Positions 43,340-52,315 of a DNA stretch of 64,000 nt are shown piece after piece. The stretch comes from JAPULR01 sp965238215 (GTDB taxonomy: Bacteria > Chloroflexota > Dehalococcoidia > Lucifugimonadales > GCA-2712585), in assembly GCA_965238215.1 (NCBI GenBank), contig OZ250180.1, positions 310,001 to 374,000 on the forward strand, read 5' to 3'. Position 1 is the first letter of the stretch. The number at the start of each line of letters is the position of its first letter. A model generated the notes under the pieces. The model saw only the letters and a list, made by a program, of their open reading frames with translations, was not told the origin of the DNA and did not search any database. The position numbers and the translations under genes were made by a program.

Positions 43340-43415
43340 TCCGCCCTCCTGATTCACGTTTTCCCATACTATTGCAGGGGTCAAGACTTTGCAACGTGAA
43401 TTATGGAGCCGTGCT

Positions 43416-43424
43416 TGGTATCAT
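43416..43424 (+). promoter_or_regulatory. Extended -10 promoter candidate for tenA
   Basis: TGGTATCAT (TGn plus five of six) sits 73 bp before the ATG at 43497. It lies in GGTATCATACC, a 5-bp inverted repeat, which could also bind a regulator. Confidence 0.35.
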
Positions 43425-43496
43425 ACCTTCGCCTTTCCCAACAATTACGGGATGCCGTCCAATAGTGACAGGGCAACCAAGACCCAAGGAGCATCA

Positions 43497-44165
43497 ATGA
43501 CCTTCAGCCAACGGGCAGAGCAGAAAGCCCAAGACCTTCGCACCGCTATCCTCCAACACCCCTTCGTAACCGGCATAGGCGACGGCTCTTTGGACGTGGA
43601 AAAGTTCAAGTTCTACGTTCGCCAGGACTATCTCTATCTCATCGACTACAGCCGTGTGCTCGCCCTGGCGTCGGCCCGCGCCGAGACGCTGGAGTCCATG
43701 AGCTGGTTTGCCCGTCTTCTCCACGAGACCCTCAACACGGAGATGGAGCTCCACCGGGACTACTGCCGCCAGTTCGGCATCTCCCGGCAGGAATTGGAGG
43801 AGACCCTTCCGTCACCCACCACCAAGGCCTATACCCAGTTCCTCCTCTCCGTGGCCCACGGGCGCTCCTACCCGGAGCTGGTGGCGGCCCTGCTGCCGTG
43901 CCAGTGGGGTTACTGGGAGATTGGCCGCCACCTGAACGCCCAGGGCGCGCCCCAACACGCCCCATTGTACGCCCAGTGGATAGAGATGTACGCATCGGAG
44001 GAGTTCCACAGCCTGGCCCTCTGGGTCCGAAACCTGGCCGACGAGCTGGCCGCCCGCCACGGACCGGAGGCTTCACAGCGCATGGAAGAAGTCTACGTCG
44101 CCAGCACCCGCTACGAGTATCTCTTCTGGGAGGCCCCTTTCCAGAACGAGACCTGGCCCGGCTAA
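43497..44165 (+). CDS. tenA: TenA/thiaminase-2 family protein
   Basis: A 222-residue all-helical TenA protein, typical in length, from the ATG at 43497 (AAGGAGC before it). VRQDYLYLIDY (41-51, Asp44) and LLPCQWGYWEIG with Cys135, the nucleophile of thiaminase II, are in place. TenA hydrolyses aminopyrimidine products of thiamine breakdown for salvage. It is not clear from the sequence whether it makes HMP or acts on another substrate, as some family members do. No TPP riboswitch was found upstream. Confidence 0.85.
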   Translation: MTFSQRAEQKAQDLRTAILQHPFVTGIGDGSLDVEKFKFYVRQDYLYLIDYSRVLALASARAETLESMSWFARLLHETLNTEMELHRDYCRQFGISRQELEETLPSPTTKAYTQFLLSVAHGRSYPELVAALLPCQWGYWEIGRHLNAQGAPQHAPLYAQWIEMYASEEFHSLALWVRNLADELAARHGPEASQRMEEVYVASTRYEYLFWEAPFQNETWPG

Positions 44166-44215
44166 GCTAGAACATACATAATCCCCACCATCAACAGACC
44201 CGAAGGAGAAAAATC

Positions 44216-45268
44216 GTGCCCACATTCCACCACTCCTACCTGCATAAGGTCTGCCGCTCCATCTTCGTCGCCATGGGCGCAACGTCCGAGGAGGCGGAGG
44301 TGGTTTCAACCCACGTCGTGCGGGCCAACCTGGTGGGTCACGATTCTCACGGGGTCATCCAGGTGCCTGTCTACGCCCAACGCATCCGCGTCGGCCACAT
44401 CGTGCCCGGCGCACCCTTCGAGGTGCTGGACGAGACGCCAACAACAGCAAGAATCAACGGTAACTGGGGCTTCGGATACGTTGTCACTGAACGGGCGATG
44501 GAGATGGCCGTTGCGAAGGCCAAGACCCACGGCGTAGCGGCTATGACCGTTTACCAGCAGAGCCACATCGGGCGGCTGGGCGACTATCCATGCATGGCCG
44601 CCGACGCTGGCATGATTGGCCTTATTACCGCAGATTCAGGCCAGGGCCCGAAGGCAGTGGCCCCCTTCGGCGGCAGCGACCGTCGGCTAGGCACCAACCC
44701 GCTGTCCATTGCCATACCCAGCAACCTGAAAGGCCCCGTCATGCTGGACATGGCCACAAGCGCCGTGGCTGCCGGCAAGATAAGCCTGGCCCTCAACCGC
44801 CATCAGCAGATCCCTAACTCGTGGGTGGTGGACCGGCACGGCCAGCCCACGACGGACCCTCAGGACTACGAGGACGGGGGCGCCATTCTGCCCCTAGGCG
44901 CCGACCAGGGACACAAGGGATACGGCCTCTCCTTCATCGTAGAAGTGCTTTCCGGCCTTCTCACCGGACTCGGTTTCGGCATAGACCCCCATGGGCGTCA
45001 CAACGATGGTTGCTTCATCGCCGTCTTCAACGTTTCCGCCTTTCGTCCCCTGGAGGAGTTCAAGGCCAGCGTGGACGACTTCGCCCGGTACGTGAAAGCC
45101 TCGCCTCCCGCCGAGGGCTTCCAGGAAGTCCTCTACCCAGGGGAACCGGAGTGGCGAACGGAGAATCAGCGTCGTGTCGAAGGGGTATTCGTGGAAGACG
45201 CCACCTGGCGCGACATCTGGGGCCTCGTGAAAGACCTGGGCATCGAGAAGGAAGTGGGCGCCCCCTAG
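44216..45268 (+). CDS. Ldh_2 family (malate/L-lactate type) dehydrogenase, second copy
   Basis: A 350-residue Ldh_2-type protein from GTG (44216), with GAAGGAG upstream. GHDSHGV at 41-47 has the catalytic His45, LGTNPLSIAIPS and GHKGYGLSFIVEVLSGLLTG the NAD(P) segment. It is not a close duplicate of 19714-20799 in sequence, so a different 2-hydroxyacid is likely. It lies after tenA, but no functional tie is evident. Confidence 0.87.
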   Translation: MPTFHHSYLHKVCRSIFVAMGATSEEAEVVSTHVVRANLVGHDSHGVIQVPVYAQRIRVGHIVPGAPFEVLDETPTTARINGNWGFGYVVTERAMEMAVAKAKTHGVAAMTVYQQSHIGRLGDYPCMAADAGMIGLITADSGQGPKAVAPFGGSDRRLGTNPLSIAIPSNLKGPVMLDMATSAVAAGKISLALNRHQQIPNSWVVDRHGQPTTDPQDYEDGGAILPLGADQGHKGYGLSFIVEVLSGLLTGLGFGIDPHGRHNDGCFIAVFNVSAFRPLEEFKASVDDFARYVKASPPAEGFQEVLYPGEPEWRTENQRRVEGVFVEDATWRDIWGLVKDLGIEKEVGAP

Positions 45269-45382
45269 CTTCCCATCCAAACAAAACCCCACCGCCCCTG
45301 AAATACGTTCCAAGTCACTCGAGGAATCTTGTCGGCCTAAACTCGACACTCCCCTTCCCCCGATGCTTCAGAAATCCGTTCC

Positions 45383-45817
45383 CTATTTCTGTTGGCCTTC
45401 ACCAATGGTCTTTTGGCCGGCAAGGTCACTTATTGCGGCTACAAGAACTGCGAGAGCGGCAGGCAGGTAGAATATACCGATAGAGAATATAGCCAGAAGA
45501 CAGAATCCCAGCAGCAAGACTACTGGCGTCCAGAGTATCGCCTTTCGGATGAGCTGCCTCTTGTGCGCGAAGAGAATAGCCAACAAGGCGCTCCCAGTCA
45601 GGAGAATAGGCACTAACAGCAGGAGTAAAACGTAGAGTCCGTTCACTTCTACCAACGTGGCCGAGGTGCGCGTGGCCTCTGCCACAGCTTCACCATCAAG
45701 TTCCGCTGTTACGGACTGGCCACTGTAAGCGGGCCAGAAGATTAGGAAGAGGCCCGCTGCCCAAGCAAGAACGTGGGCGGCCAATGCAGATGCTGTAGAC
45801 ACTCTAATGGCTCTCAA
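45383..45817 (-). CDS. Small polytopic membrane protein of unknown function
   Basis: A 144-residue protein with about four hydrophobic segments (near 10-30, 58-82, 93-112 and 115-132). No family recognised. The last 15 residues are hydrophilic. It stands alone between a dehydrogenase and an NHL gene, on the opposite strand from both. Confidence 0.5.
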   Translation of the reverse strand: MRAIRVSTASALAAHVLAWAAGLFLIFWPAYSGQSVTAELDGEAVAEATRTSATLVEVNGLYVLLLLLVPILLTGSALLAILFAHKRQLIRKAILWTPVVLLLGFCLLAIFSIGIFYLPAALAVLVAAISDLAGQKTIGEGQQK

Positions 45818-45967
45818 CTATCGGTCCTTCCCTAACTTATGCGGTCATTTCGCACAGGTCATCCAACGACGAAAGTCGTCCCTAAATCGCTCCGTTTGTT
45901 CAATGGCCCCGATGGGCTTAGATACTCAGGCTAGACTCTAGATTATTGCCCGTCAACGCCTGGCCCT

Positions 45968-45976
45968 TGGTATAAC
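45968..45976 (+). promoter_or_regulatory. Extended -10 promoter candidate for the third NHL gene
   Basis: TGGTATAAC, 64 bp before the ATG at 46040, with a TTGCCC at 45946 that is 19 bp upstream. Confidence 0.4.
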
Positions 45977-46039
45977 AGTGCAAATGGAGTACCATTCGCC
46001 CCAACCACAATAATCTCGCAACCTGGAGGAGAATTGGCG

Positions 46040-46966
46040 ATGACTACCGTAGGCTCAGGCAAGTATACCTACCAGCTTGTGGAAGACTGGGCCAAGTTCC
46101 CCGACGGCATGAGCTTCGGCTGGCCCGCATCCGTGGCCACAGACTCTCAAGACCGGGTGTACGTCTTCCAGCGGGACAAGCAGCCGCCGGTACTGGTCTT
46201 CGACCGAAACGGCAAGTACCTGACCGGCTGGGGCATAGACTCCATGGCCGGCCCTCACCACATATACATCGCAGACGACGTCGCCTACCTCGTGGACAGG
46301 GAGGACTGCGTAGTCCTCCGCTACACCCTGGACGGCAAGCCCCTCCAGGTTATAGGCGAACGAGGCCAGCCTTCCGACACGGGCATCGGCCCCGACTTCG
46401 ACAACGAGAATGACTTGCCGCCTCACGCCGCCGGGCCCTTCAACTACCCCACCAAGATGGTCCCCTCTCCCAGCGGCGACATCTACGTCTCGGACGGCTA
46501 TCAGAACAGCCGCGTGCACCGCTTCTCCGCCGACGGCCAGTTAAAGCAGTCCTGGGGCCAGCCGGGAAAGTCCGGCCCCTACGACCTGCACCTGCCCCAC
46601 AGCGTCCTGGTCACCGACAACGGCCGAGTCTACATCTGCGACCGGGAGAATCACCGCATCCAGGTCTACGACGCCGAGGGTTCCCACCTGGCGTCCTGGG
46701 ACAATGTGCGCCGGCCCATGGACATCGCCGTCGACAATAACGGGGTATTCTACGTGGCCGAGGTGTACGTGGAACAGGACCGCCTTGGCCGCTTAGATCT
46801 GCTGCCGGAGGGGGAGCACCGGGTGAGCGTACTGGACGAAAACGGCGCCCTTCTATGCCGATGGGACGCGGCGTTGGCCCACGGCATCTGGGTGGACGGT
46901 CACGGCGATGTATATTTGGCCCTGCCCAACACCCTTTCCGTCCACAAGTACGTCAAGCAGGCGTAA
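46040..46966 (+). CDS. NHL-repeat beta-propeller protein (paralog 3)
   Basis: A 308-residue protein when started at ATG 46040 with GGAGGA 9 bp upstream (a TTG at 46034 is also in frame). It begins VGSGKYTYQLVEDWAKFPDG, like the other two NHL proteins, and has blades such as VYICDRENHRIQVYDAEG. No signal peptide. It is followed tail to tail by the aldolase-SDR fusion. Its middle blades carry an insertion near LGRLDLLPEGEHRV. Function as for the other copies: propeller with lactonase or lyase-like similarity, unproven. Confidence 0.8.
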   Translation: MTTVGSGKYTYQLVEDWAKFPDGMSFGWPASVATDSQDRVYVFQRDKQPPVLVFDRNGKYLTGWGIDSMAGPHHIYIADDVAYLVDREDCVVLRYTLDGKPLQVIGERGQPSDTGIGPDFDNENDLPPHAAGPFNYPTKMVPSPSGDIYVSDGYQNSRVHRFSADGQLKQSWGQPGKSGPYDLHLPHSVLVTDNGRVYICDRENHRIQVYDAEGSHLASWDNVRRPMDIAVDNNGVFYVAEVYVEQDRLGRLDLLPEGEHRVSVLDENGALLCRWDAALAHGIWVDGHGDVYLALPNTLSVHKYVKQA

Positions 46967-46975
46967 GCGCCGTCC

Positions 46976-49036
46976 CTACCTGGGGAACGCGTCCTGTAGC
47001 CCTGCGTCCACCGGCAGCATCGTCCCCGTCGTCTTAGACGATCGCGGGCCAGCGAGGAACAAGACCGCCTCCGCCACGTCCTCAGCCGTCACGCTCCGCT
47101 TCAACAGATTGCGCTGCCGGTAGAACTCCTCCAGCCCGTCTATGCTGATGCCGTGGGCACGGGCGCGCATCTCCTTCACCTCCGCCGACCACAAGTTGGA
47201 ACCCTGGAACACTGCATCGGGGTTGACCACGTTGACCCGAATGCCATATTCGCCGTTTTCAATGGCCAGCACCCGTGCCATCTGTACCTCCGCCGCCTTC
47301 GACGCGCTGTAAGCCCCAAAGTCCTTCCCAGGGGAAGGCACGTTCTTCGTCCCCACGAACACCATGCTGCCACCCATCCCTTGTTGCCGCATGAGAGAAA
47401 CGGTCTCTCGCGCCACCAGGAAGTGGCCCGTTGAGTTGATGTCCATGGCCTTCTGCCAGTCTTCGAGGCTCAACTCGTGGATAGCCCCTACCGGTGCGAT
47501 GCCGGCGTTCGACACCAGCACGTCCAGCCCGCCGTAGGCCAGCCGGAGACCATTGAAAGCTTCGGCGACCTGCTCCGGGTTCGTAACGTCCATGTTGACC
47601 GCCATGGCCCTCCCGGCTCCCTGCCTATCAACGATGCCCTGCGCCACCTCGTCAGCCCCGTCCGCGTCTATGTCCGCCACCACGACGTGCGCCCCTTCCA
47701 CCGCCAGCCGCTCCGCTATGGCTTTGCCGATTCCGTGGGCCCCACCGGTGACCAACGCAACCTGGCTGGAAAGCTCACCGCCGGGGGGGGCCAGCGTCAA
47801 CTTGTACAGCTCCATGGGCCAATACTCCACGTCGTAGGCGTCCTTGTCGGAAAGGGAGGCGTAGTGGCCCACCGCCTGGGCCGCCTTCATGACGCTGATG
47901 GTGTGATGATAGACGTCTCCGGCGATGAGGGCCGCCTTGGTGTCCTTACCCGTAGACCACATTCCCACGCCGCGGACCAGAATCACCCGCGGGTGGGGGT
48001 CCAGCATTGGATGCTGGCCGTCGGTGTTGGCCTGATACCAGCCCTTGTAGTAAGAAACGTATCGATCCACGGCCCGCGGCATGTGCCCCATCAGGTAGTC
48101 CGGCCTGATCGGTTCCCCCGGCTCCACCCAGAGAGGCTTGATCTTCGTTTGGAGGGTATGGTCCGGCGTGGCGGGACCCACCTGGCTCAGGGCCGCTCCT
48201 TCCGCCGAGTTGACGAACTCCATCACGTCCGGGCTGTCGTCGTATCGCAGGACCATGGACTGAGAGCGGCTGACCAACCCTCTGATGACGGGCCCAAGCC
48301 CCGCCGCCAGTCTTCGCCGCTCTTTTTCGCTGATCCGCCCGGCCTCACCTGGCGTGAAAATAGTTCTTCCCTTAGCTCGATCAGCGGCATACTCGGCGGC
48401 CCAATCGACCAGGTCCAGGTGCTTCAGGTAGGCCTCTTTAGCCGTATCCCCCCAAGTAAACAGCCCATGATTCACCAGAATCACCCCGTCCACGTCAGGG
48501 TTCTCACGCACCCGCTGTCCCACCAGCTTGGATAGGGCGAAGCCGGGCCGCAGGTACTCCACGATGGCCGCTCGCTCCCCGTAGACCTTCTTCAGCAGTT
48601 CGTCGTAGTTGCGGATGTTGGTCAGCGAAACGATGGCATCCGCGTGGGAGTGCACCACACTATGGTACGGAAGAAAGGCGTGTAGCAGCGTTTCGATGGA
48701 GGGACGAGGCGACTTCGGGTCCAACATGCACTGGGCCAGGTAGGCGACCATTTCGTCGTCCGACATGGCGTCCCGGTCGAAGAGAACCAACACGTCTTCC
48801 AGGTCCAGGCTCGGAAAGTGTTTGGGTTCGATGGTCTTCAGGTCGGACCCGGAGCCTTTGACACTCATGGCGTCAACTTCCCGGCCGCGAAAGTCCTTTT
48901 GAGTGGTCTTAATGGAGGTATTGCCGCCACCCCAAACAACCAGGGAAGTATCCGCGCCGACAAGCCGGCTCTGGTACACCAGCAGACCCATTTCATCCTT
49001 GCCTTCAGCTTCGGAATCCGACCATCTATGGGGCAT
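46976..49036 (-). CDS. Bifunctional class II aldolase / short-chain dehydrogenase (RhaD-like)
   Basis: The ATG at 49036, after AGAGGTG, gives 686 residues. The N-terminal 420 residues are a class II aldolase domain with VVHSHADAIVSL (metal His) and DGVILVNHGLFTWG; the rest is an SDR domain with VTGGAHGIGKAIAE and the active-site YSASKAAE. Such fusions cleave a sugar 1-phosphate or related ketose and oxidise the aldehyde product, for example in L-rhamnose or L-fucose breakdown. No kinase or isomerase is adjacent, so the sugar is not known. Confidence 0.88.
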   Translation of the reverse strand: MPHRWSDSEAEGKDEMGLLVYQSRLVGADTSLVVWGGGNTSIKTTQKDFRGREVDAMSVKGSGSDLKTIEPKHFPSLDLEDVLVLFDRDAMSDDEMVAYLAQCMLDPKSPRPSIETLLHAFLPYHSVVHSHADAIVSLTNIRNYDELLKKVYGERAAIVEYLRPGFALSKLVGQRVRENPDVDGVILVNHGLFTWGDTAKEAYLKHLDLVDWAAEYAADRAKGRTIFTPGEAGRISEKERRRLAAGLGPVIRGLVSRSQSMVLRYDDSPDVMEFVNSAEGAALSQVGPATPDHTLQTKIKPLWVEPGEPIRPDYLMGHMPRAVDRYVSYYKGWYQANTDGQHPMLDPHPRVILVRGVGMWSTGKDTKAALIAGDVYHHTISVMKAAQAVGHYASLSDKDAYDVEYWPMELYKLTLAPPGGELSSQVALVTGGAHGIGKAIAERLAVEGAHVVVADIDADGADEVAQGIVDRQGAGRAMAVNMDVTNPEQVAEAFNGLRLAYGGLDVLVSNAGIAPVGAIHELSLEDWQKAMDINSTGHFLVARETVSLMRQQGMGGSMVFVGTKNVPSPGKDFGAYSASKAAEVQMARVLAIENGEYGIRVNVVNPDAVFQGSNLWSAEVKEMRARAHGISIDGLEEFYRQRNLLKRSVTAEDVAEAVLFLAGPRSSKTTGTMLPVDAGLQDAFPR

Positions 49037-49188
49037 GGAACACCTCTGAGTTTTGCTTGCCAAGCCCGCCGCCATCACATCACAACAGGCGAGACTCGGA
49101 CCACGCTCAAGTATAAGAACCTGTTTGGAATTGGGCAACGCCGCACCTCCCGTTGTTCAGCCTGCTGCTTTAGGCAACGAACCAAAGG

Positions 49189-49220
49189 AGAGGGCCCGGG
49201 ATTTGCGTCCCGGGCCCTCT
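49189..49220. terminator. Strong hairpin, likely terminator of the SBP gene
   Basis: Two perfect 13-bp arms (AGAGGGCCCGGGA / TCCCGGGCCCTCT) around a 6-base loop, starting 27 bp after the stop of the minus-strand SBP gene. On that strand the stem is followed by CCTTTGG rather than a T-run. Confidence 0.65.
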
Positions 49221-49246
49221 ATGAATCTCTTGGATTCGAAGATCTT

Positions 49247-51424
49247 CTACTGATACACGGGTACGGTGAACTCGTGGTAACGGATGGGGCCCATGTGCAG
49301 TAGGTTGACCGTGTAATCCGCCACTATTGCCGGGTTGTAGATAGCGGCGTCAAAGACCCACACCAGAGGAATGCTGATGCCGTTATCGAGCCACCATTCG
49401 GCAAAATCCTGTGCGAGCTTGTTCCGCTCCTCTATGTCAGTTGTCTGCCGGCAAGCGTACTTGAACTCGGAGATTTCCACATGCTCGCGGTATCCGCCGC
49501 CGTCGTCATACCACCAGAACTCTACGGCGGTGCAGATGGGGTCAAGGGACGGGGAGCCGATTATCATCCGGTTGGCCCCCGGCTCGCGGCCCAGCCAGCG
49601 GGTGAGCGAACCCTCCCTAAAATCTATGGTGGCGTCCACGCCAATCTCCTGCCAGTATTCCTTCAGCTTGATGGCGATGTCGCAGTTCTCGGTGAAGCTG
49701 CTGGTGGGGCTGCAGGCCACGGTGGTCTCAAAGCCGTCCGGGAAGTCGCTCTGGGCCATGTATTCCTTGGCCTTGTCTACGTTGAAGTCGTAGGGCCAGC
49801 CGCCAGCCGCGCCGGTCTTGCCTTCGCGGTTGGGGTAGGGCGCCCATTCGTCCTTGAAGTCATCTCGCCAGGGCGGGAAGTAGTCCACCAGCGGGAAGGT
49901 GTCTCCCGCGAAGAAGCCCTGGTCGATTTCGTCCCGGTCAATGGCATGGTTCAGCGCAAGCCGGACGTTGACATCCCGGAGCGGGTCGTTGGGATCGTGG
50001 CCTGGGTTGGGGCCGCACTGGCGGCCGCCCGGGGGCGGCATGGGCGGCTCACCAAAGCAGGCGTTGTTCTCCCGGAAATAGACCAGCCGCAGATGTGGAT
50101 GCCGCCCGGGAAGCGTGCTCCTCGATACCACAAGGCCCGCTATTGCGGCCTGAGAGTAGAGGTCCCGCGGCACGTTGCCCACGTGGGATTCCTGTTGTAT
50201 CAGCTGGGCCAGACGGGTGGCGGCTTCCTTGACGAACCTTCCTTCCAATTCGTGGAAGTAGGGAGTCTGGCGCCAGTGATCTTTCACTCTCTCGTGGACG
50301 ACGCCAACGTTCGTCTCAAGGGAAATGTAGCTCCACGGTCCGGTGCCTACGGGGTCGTCGATGTACCCGTCCTCGCCGCCAACGGCGTCCCAGTGCTTTT
50401 TGCTGAGTATGCCGGTCTCCCACTCTTCGGAGAGCAGGAAGGCGATGTCCAGGTTGATGTGGGGCAAGTTCAACTGGAGCTGGTGGGGCGTAACCGCAAC
50501 CCACTTATCCGCCGTGTCCAACCTCCCGGCCCAGGTCTCGGGCCTTCGTGTCTTGGTTGTCCCCTTGCCGGTCAGGAGTTCAAAGCCCAACTTCACGTCA
50601 TCGGCGTCGAACAAGATGTCCATGGGTTCCGCGTTTTTGTAGAATGGAACGTCGTCTCGAAGATTGAATGTCCAGGTCTTGCCGTCCTCGCCCACGCTCC
50701 AGTCGGTGGCCATCTCCGGCTGTTCCTCGTTGGTCTGATAATGCCGTCCCACCAGATGGTCGTAGATGGGCATTATCTTTTCCGTGGTCTGGCTGGCCGC
50801 GTAAGGAATCGTGAACTGGTCCGCCGGGGGCGGGATAACCACAATCAACCTTGAGGCTACGGGAACCTTCGGCGCCATAACCTCGGTTGGAGCCATTGCC
50901 GTCGGCATTGCCGTCGGGGCGGGCGTCATCACGGGGGCGGGTGTGGGTACTGCCGCCTTCACGATGCGCTCGATGTCAGCTTGGGACAACGGCTCCTGCT
51001 GACCTGCTGCCGCCGCTGCCAGCGCATCCGCGATGGTAGTAGCAACTTCCTCCTGGCTCACGCCTTCCCCAGCCACTGCTGATACGGCGCTATCCACCAT
51101 TGCCTTAAGGTCGGCGCTGGACATGCCCTCCGGTGCGCTTTCACTGACCGCACCCTCGATGAGCGAGCGAATTTCGTCTTCAGAGAGGGGCGGCTGCATC
51201 TGTGCGAGCTCTTCTCGGATTCCTTGTTGGATTTGCGCGGCCATGGCTGAACCCATGGCGTTAATCGCATCCATGTCCATGGCCGCCGGGGCAGGCGCAG
51301 GTGCAGGTGTCGGTGCGGGCGTCTCGTCGTCGCCACCGCAAGCCGCGATGATAACGCTTAACCCTAAGAGACACGCCAACAATAAGGATATTCTCCAATT
51401 TAGTAGTCTACGAGGTAAGGTCAA
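49247..51424 (-). CDS. ABC transporter solute-binding lipoprotein (SBP_bac_5) with long helical stalk
   Basis: A start at TTG 51424, 7 bp after GAGGAGG, gives 725 residues; the frame extends upstream but without a good signal. A signal and lipobox (GLSVIIAAC, Cys29) anchor it. After a TPAPAPAPA linker, about 75-170 hold four similar helical units (SEDEIRSLIEGAV, SSADLKAMVDSAV, SQEEVATTIADAL, SQADIERIVKAAV), then another Pro/Met-rich linker. From about 215 on is the peptide/nickel-type substrate-binding domain (MATDWSVGEDGKTWTFNLRD). No permease or ATPase genes are adjacent. It should bind a peptide or other solute at the outer membrane face. Confidence 0.88.
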   Translation of the reverse strand: MTLPRRLLNWRISLLLACLLGLSVIIAACGGDDETPAPTPAPAPAPAAMDMDAINAMGSAMAAQIQQGIREELAQMQPPLSEDEIRSLIEGAVSESAPEGMSSADLKAMVDSAVSAVAGEGVSQEEVATTIADALAAAAAGQQEPLSQADIERIVKAAVPTPAPVMTPAPTAMPTAMAPTEVMAPKVPVASRLIVVIPPPADQFTIPYAASQTTEKIMPIYDHLVGRHYQTNEEQPEMATDWSVGEDGKTWTFNLRDDVPFYKNAEPMDILFDADDVKLGFELLTGKGTTKTRRPETWAGRLDTADKWVAVTPHQLQLNLPHINLDIAFLLSEEWETGILSKKHWDAVGGEDGYIDDPVGTGPWSYISLETNVGVVHERVKDHWRQTPYFHELEGRFVKEAATRLAQLIQQESHVGNVPRDLYSQAAIAGLVVSRSTLPGRHPHLRLVYFRENNACFGEPPMPPPGGRQCGPNPGHDPNDPLRDVNVRLALNHAIDRDEIDQGFFAGDTFPLVDYFPPWRDDFKDEWAPYPNREGKTGAAGGWPYDFNVDKAKEYMAQSDFPDGFETTVACSPTSSFTENCDIAIKLKEYWQEIGVDATIDFREGSLTRWLGREPGANRMIIGSPSLDPICTAVEFWWYDDGGGYREHVEISEFKYACRQTTDIEERNKLAQDFAEWWLDNGISIPLVWVFDAAIYNPAIVADYTVNLLHMGPIRYHEFTVPVYQ

Positions 51425-51622
51425 AATAGCCACCTCCTCTAATTTGTTTTTTGGCAAGCCCGTCAGAACCAACGAACCCGCCCTTGGGTGTTGCAATCCG
51501 CTACATCGTAAAAGCCGTTCTTGCCTTTGTCAATGCCTTGTACGAGATTCGTGTATATGGGACAGTGGAGAACGAGCCTTGGATGGGTGACATTACTTCT
51601 GTATCTCTCTCAGGAGGAGCAA

Positions 51623-52039
51623 TTGTCTCTAAACTTATATCTGCACTTCAACGGGACCTGCAGGGAGGCCTTTGAGTTCTACCGCTCTGTTTTTGGCGGC
51701 GATTTTGACCTTATTACTACCTTTGGTGAAGGTCCACCGGACTTCACCCCGCCGGAGGAAGAGCGCGATAACGTCATGCATGTCTCTTACCGCATCGGCG
51801 ACGTGGTACTTATGGGCAGCGACACCCCACCTACCTTCGGCCCTCCCACCGTCATGGGAAACAACTTCTCCCTGTCATACGCGCCCAACAGCAAGGAAGA
51901 AATGGACGAGATGTTCGCCAAGCTATCGGAAGGCGGAACGGTGACCATGCCCCCCGCCGACATGTTCTGGGGGGCGTACTTCGGCTCCTGCACCGACAAG
52001 TTTGACGTAAACTGGATGCTGAACTACGAAGGGCAATAA
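51623..52039 (+). CDS. VOC/PhnB-like glyoxalase-fold protein
   Basis: A 138-residue protein when started at TTG 51623 with AGGAGGAG before it; a longer frame upstream lacks a family match. LYLHFNGTCREAFEFYRSVFGG is the opening of PhnB/DUF1338-like VOC proteins, and the end CTDKFDVNWMLNYE matches too. These proteins have the two beta-alpha-beta3 modules of VOC enzymes; many have no known function. It lies just before the IS-rich region. Confidence 0.8.
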   Translation: MSLNLYLHFNGTCREAFEFYRSVFGGDFDLITTFGEGPPDFTPPEEERDNVMHVSYRIGDVVLMGSDTPPTFGPPTVMGNNFSLSYAPNSKEEMDEMFAKLSEGGTVTMPPADMFWGAYFGSCTDKFDVNWMLNYEGQ

Positions 52040-52272
52040 CCTCACCTTAACCCGCCTATTCAATCGATGGTTGGCTGCGGTGTTGTGATGGACCACGGCC
52101 CAGTTACGTCAGGGCTCATGATGTGCCATGGGTAGAAATTTCCTCACCTTTACGCTAAGGCGTCGTATATAAAGAATGCGACGTTAACAAGCGTAATCGG
52201 CGGGGAGATAATGTGCCTGGAAGGCGGGAACGACAGCCAATAGAAGGCGGTTGAAAACCGGACAACCCGCCG

Positions 52273-52307
52273 CCTCCCATCGTGTTCAAGAGGAACACGA
52301 TGGGAGG
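52273..52307 (+). promoter_or_regulatory. Hairpin that hides the istA ribosome-binding site
   Basis: Two perfect 14-bp arms (CCTCCCATCGTGTT and AACACGATGGGAGG) around 7 bases. The right arm contains GGGAGG, which is the Shine-Dalgarno 8 bp before the istA ATG at 52316. In a message that starts upstream of the element the stem would block translation. Confidence 0.7.
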
Positions 52308-52315
52308 TGTAAAGG

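Noticed and set aside
43389..43496. Possible TPP riboswitch before tenA
   Set aside because: No CUGAGA-type thi-box core or paired stems could be found; only a short inverted repeat is present.
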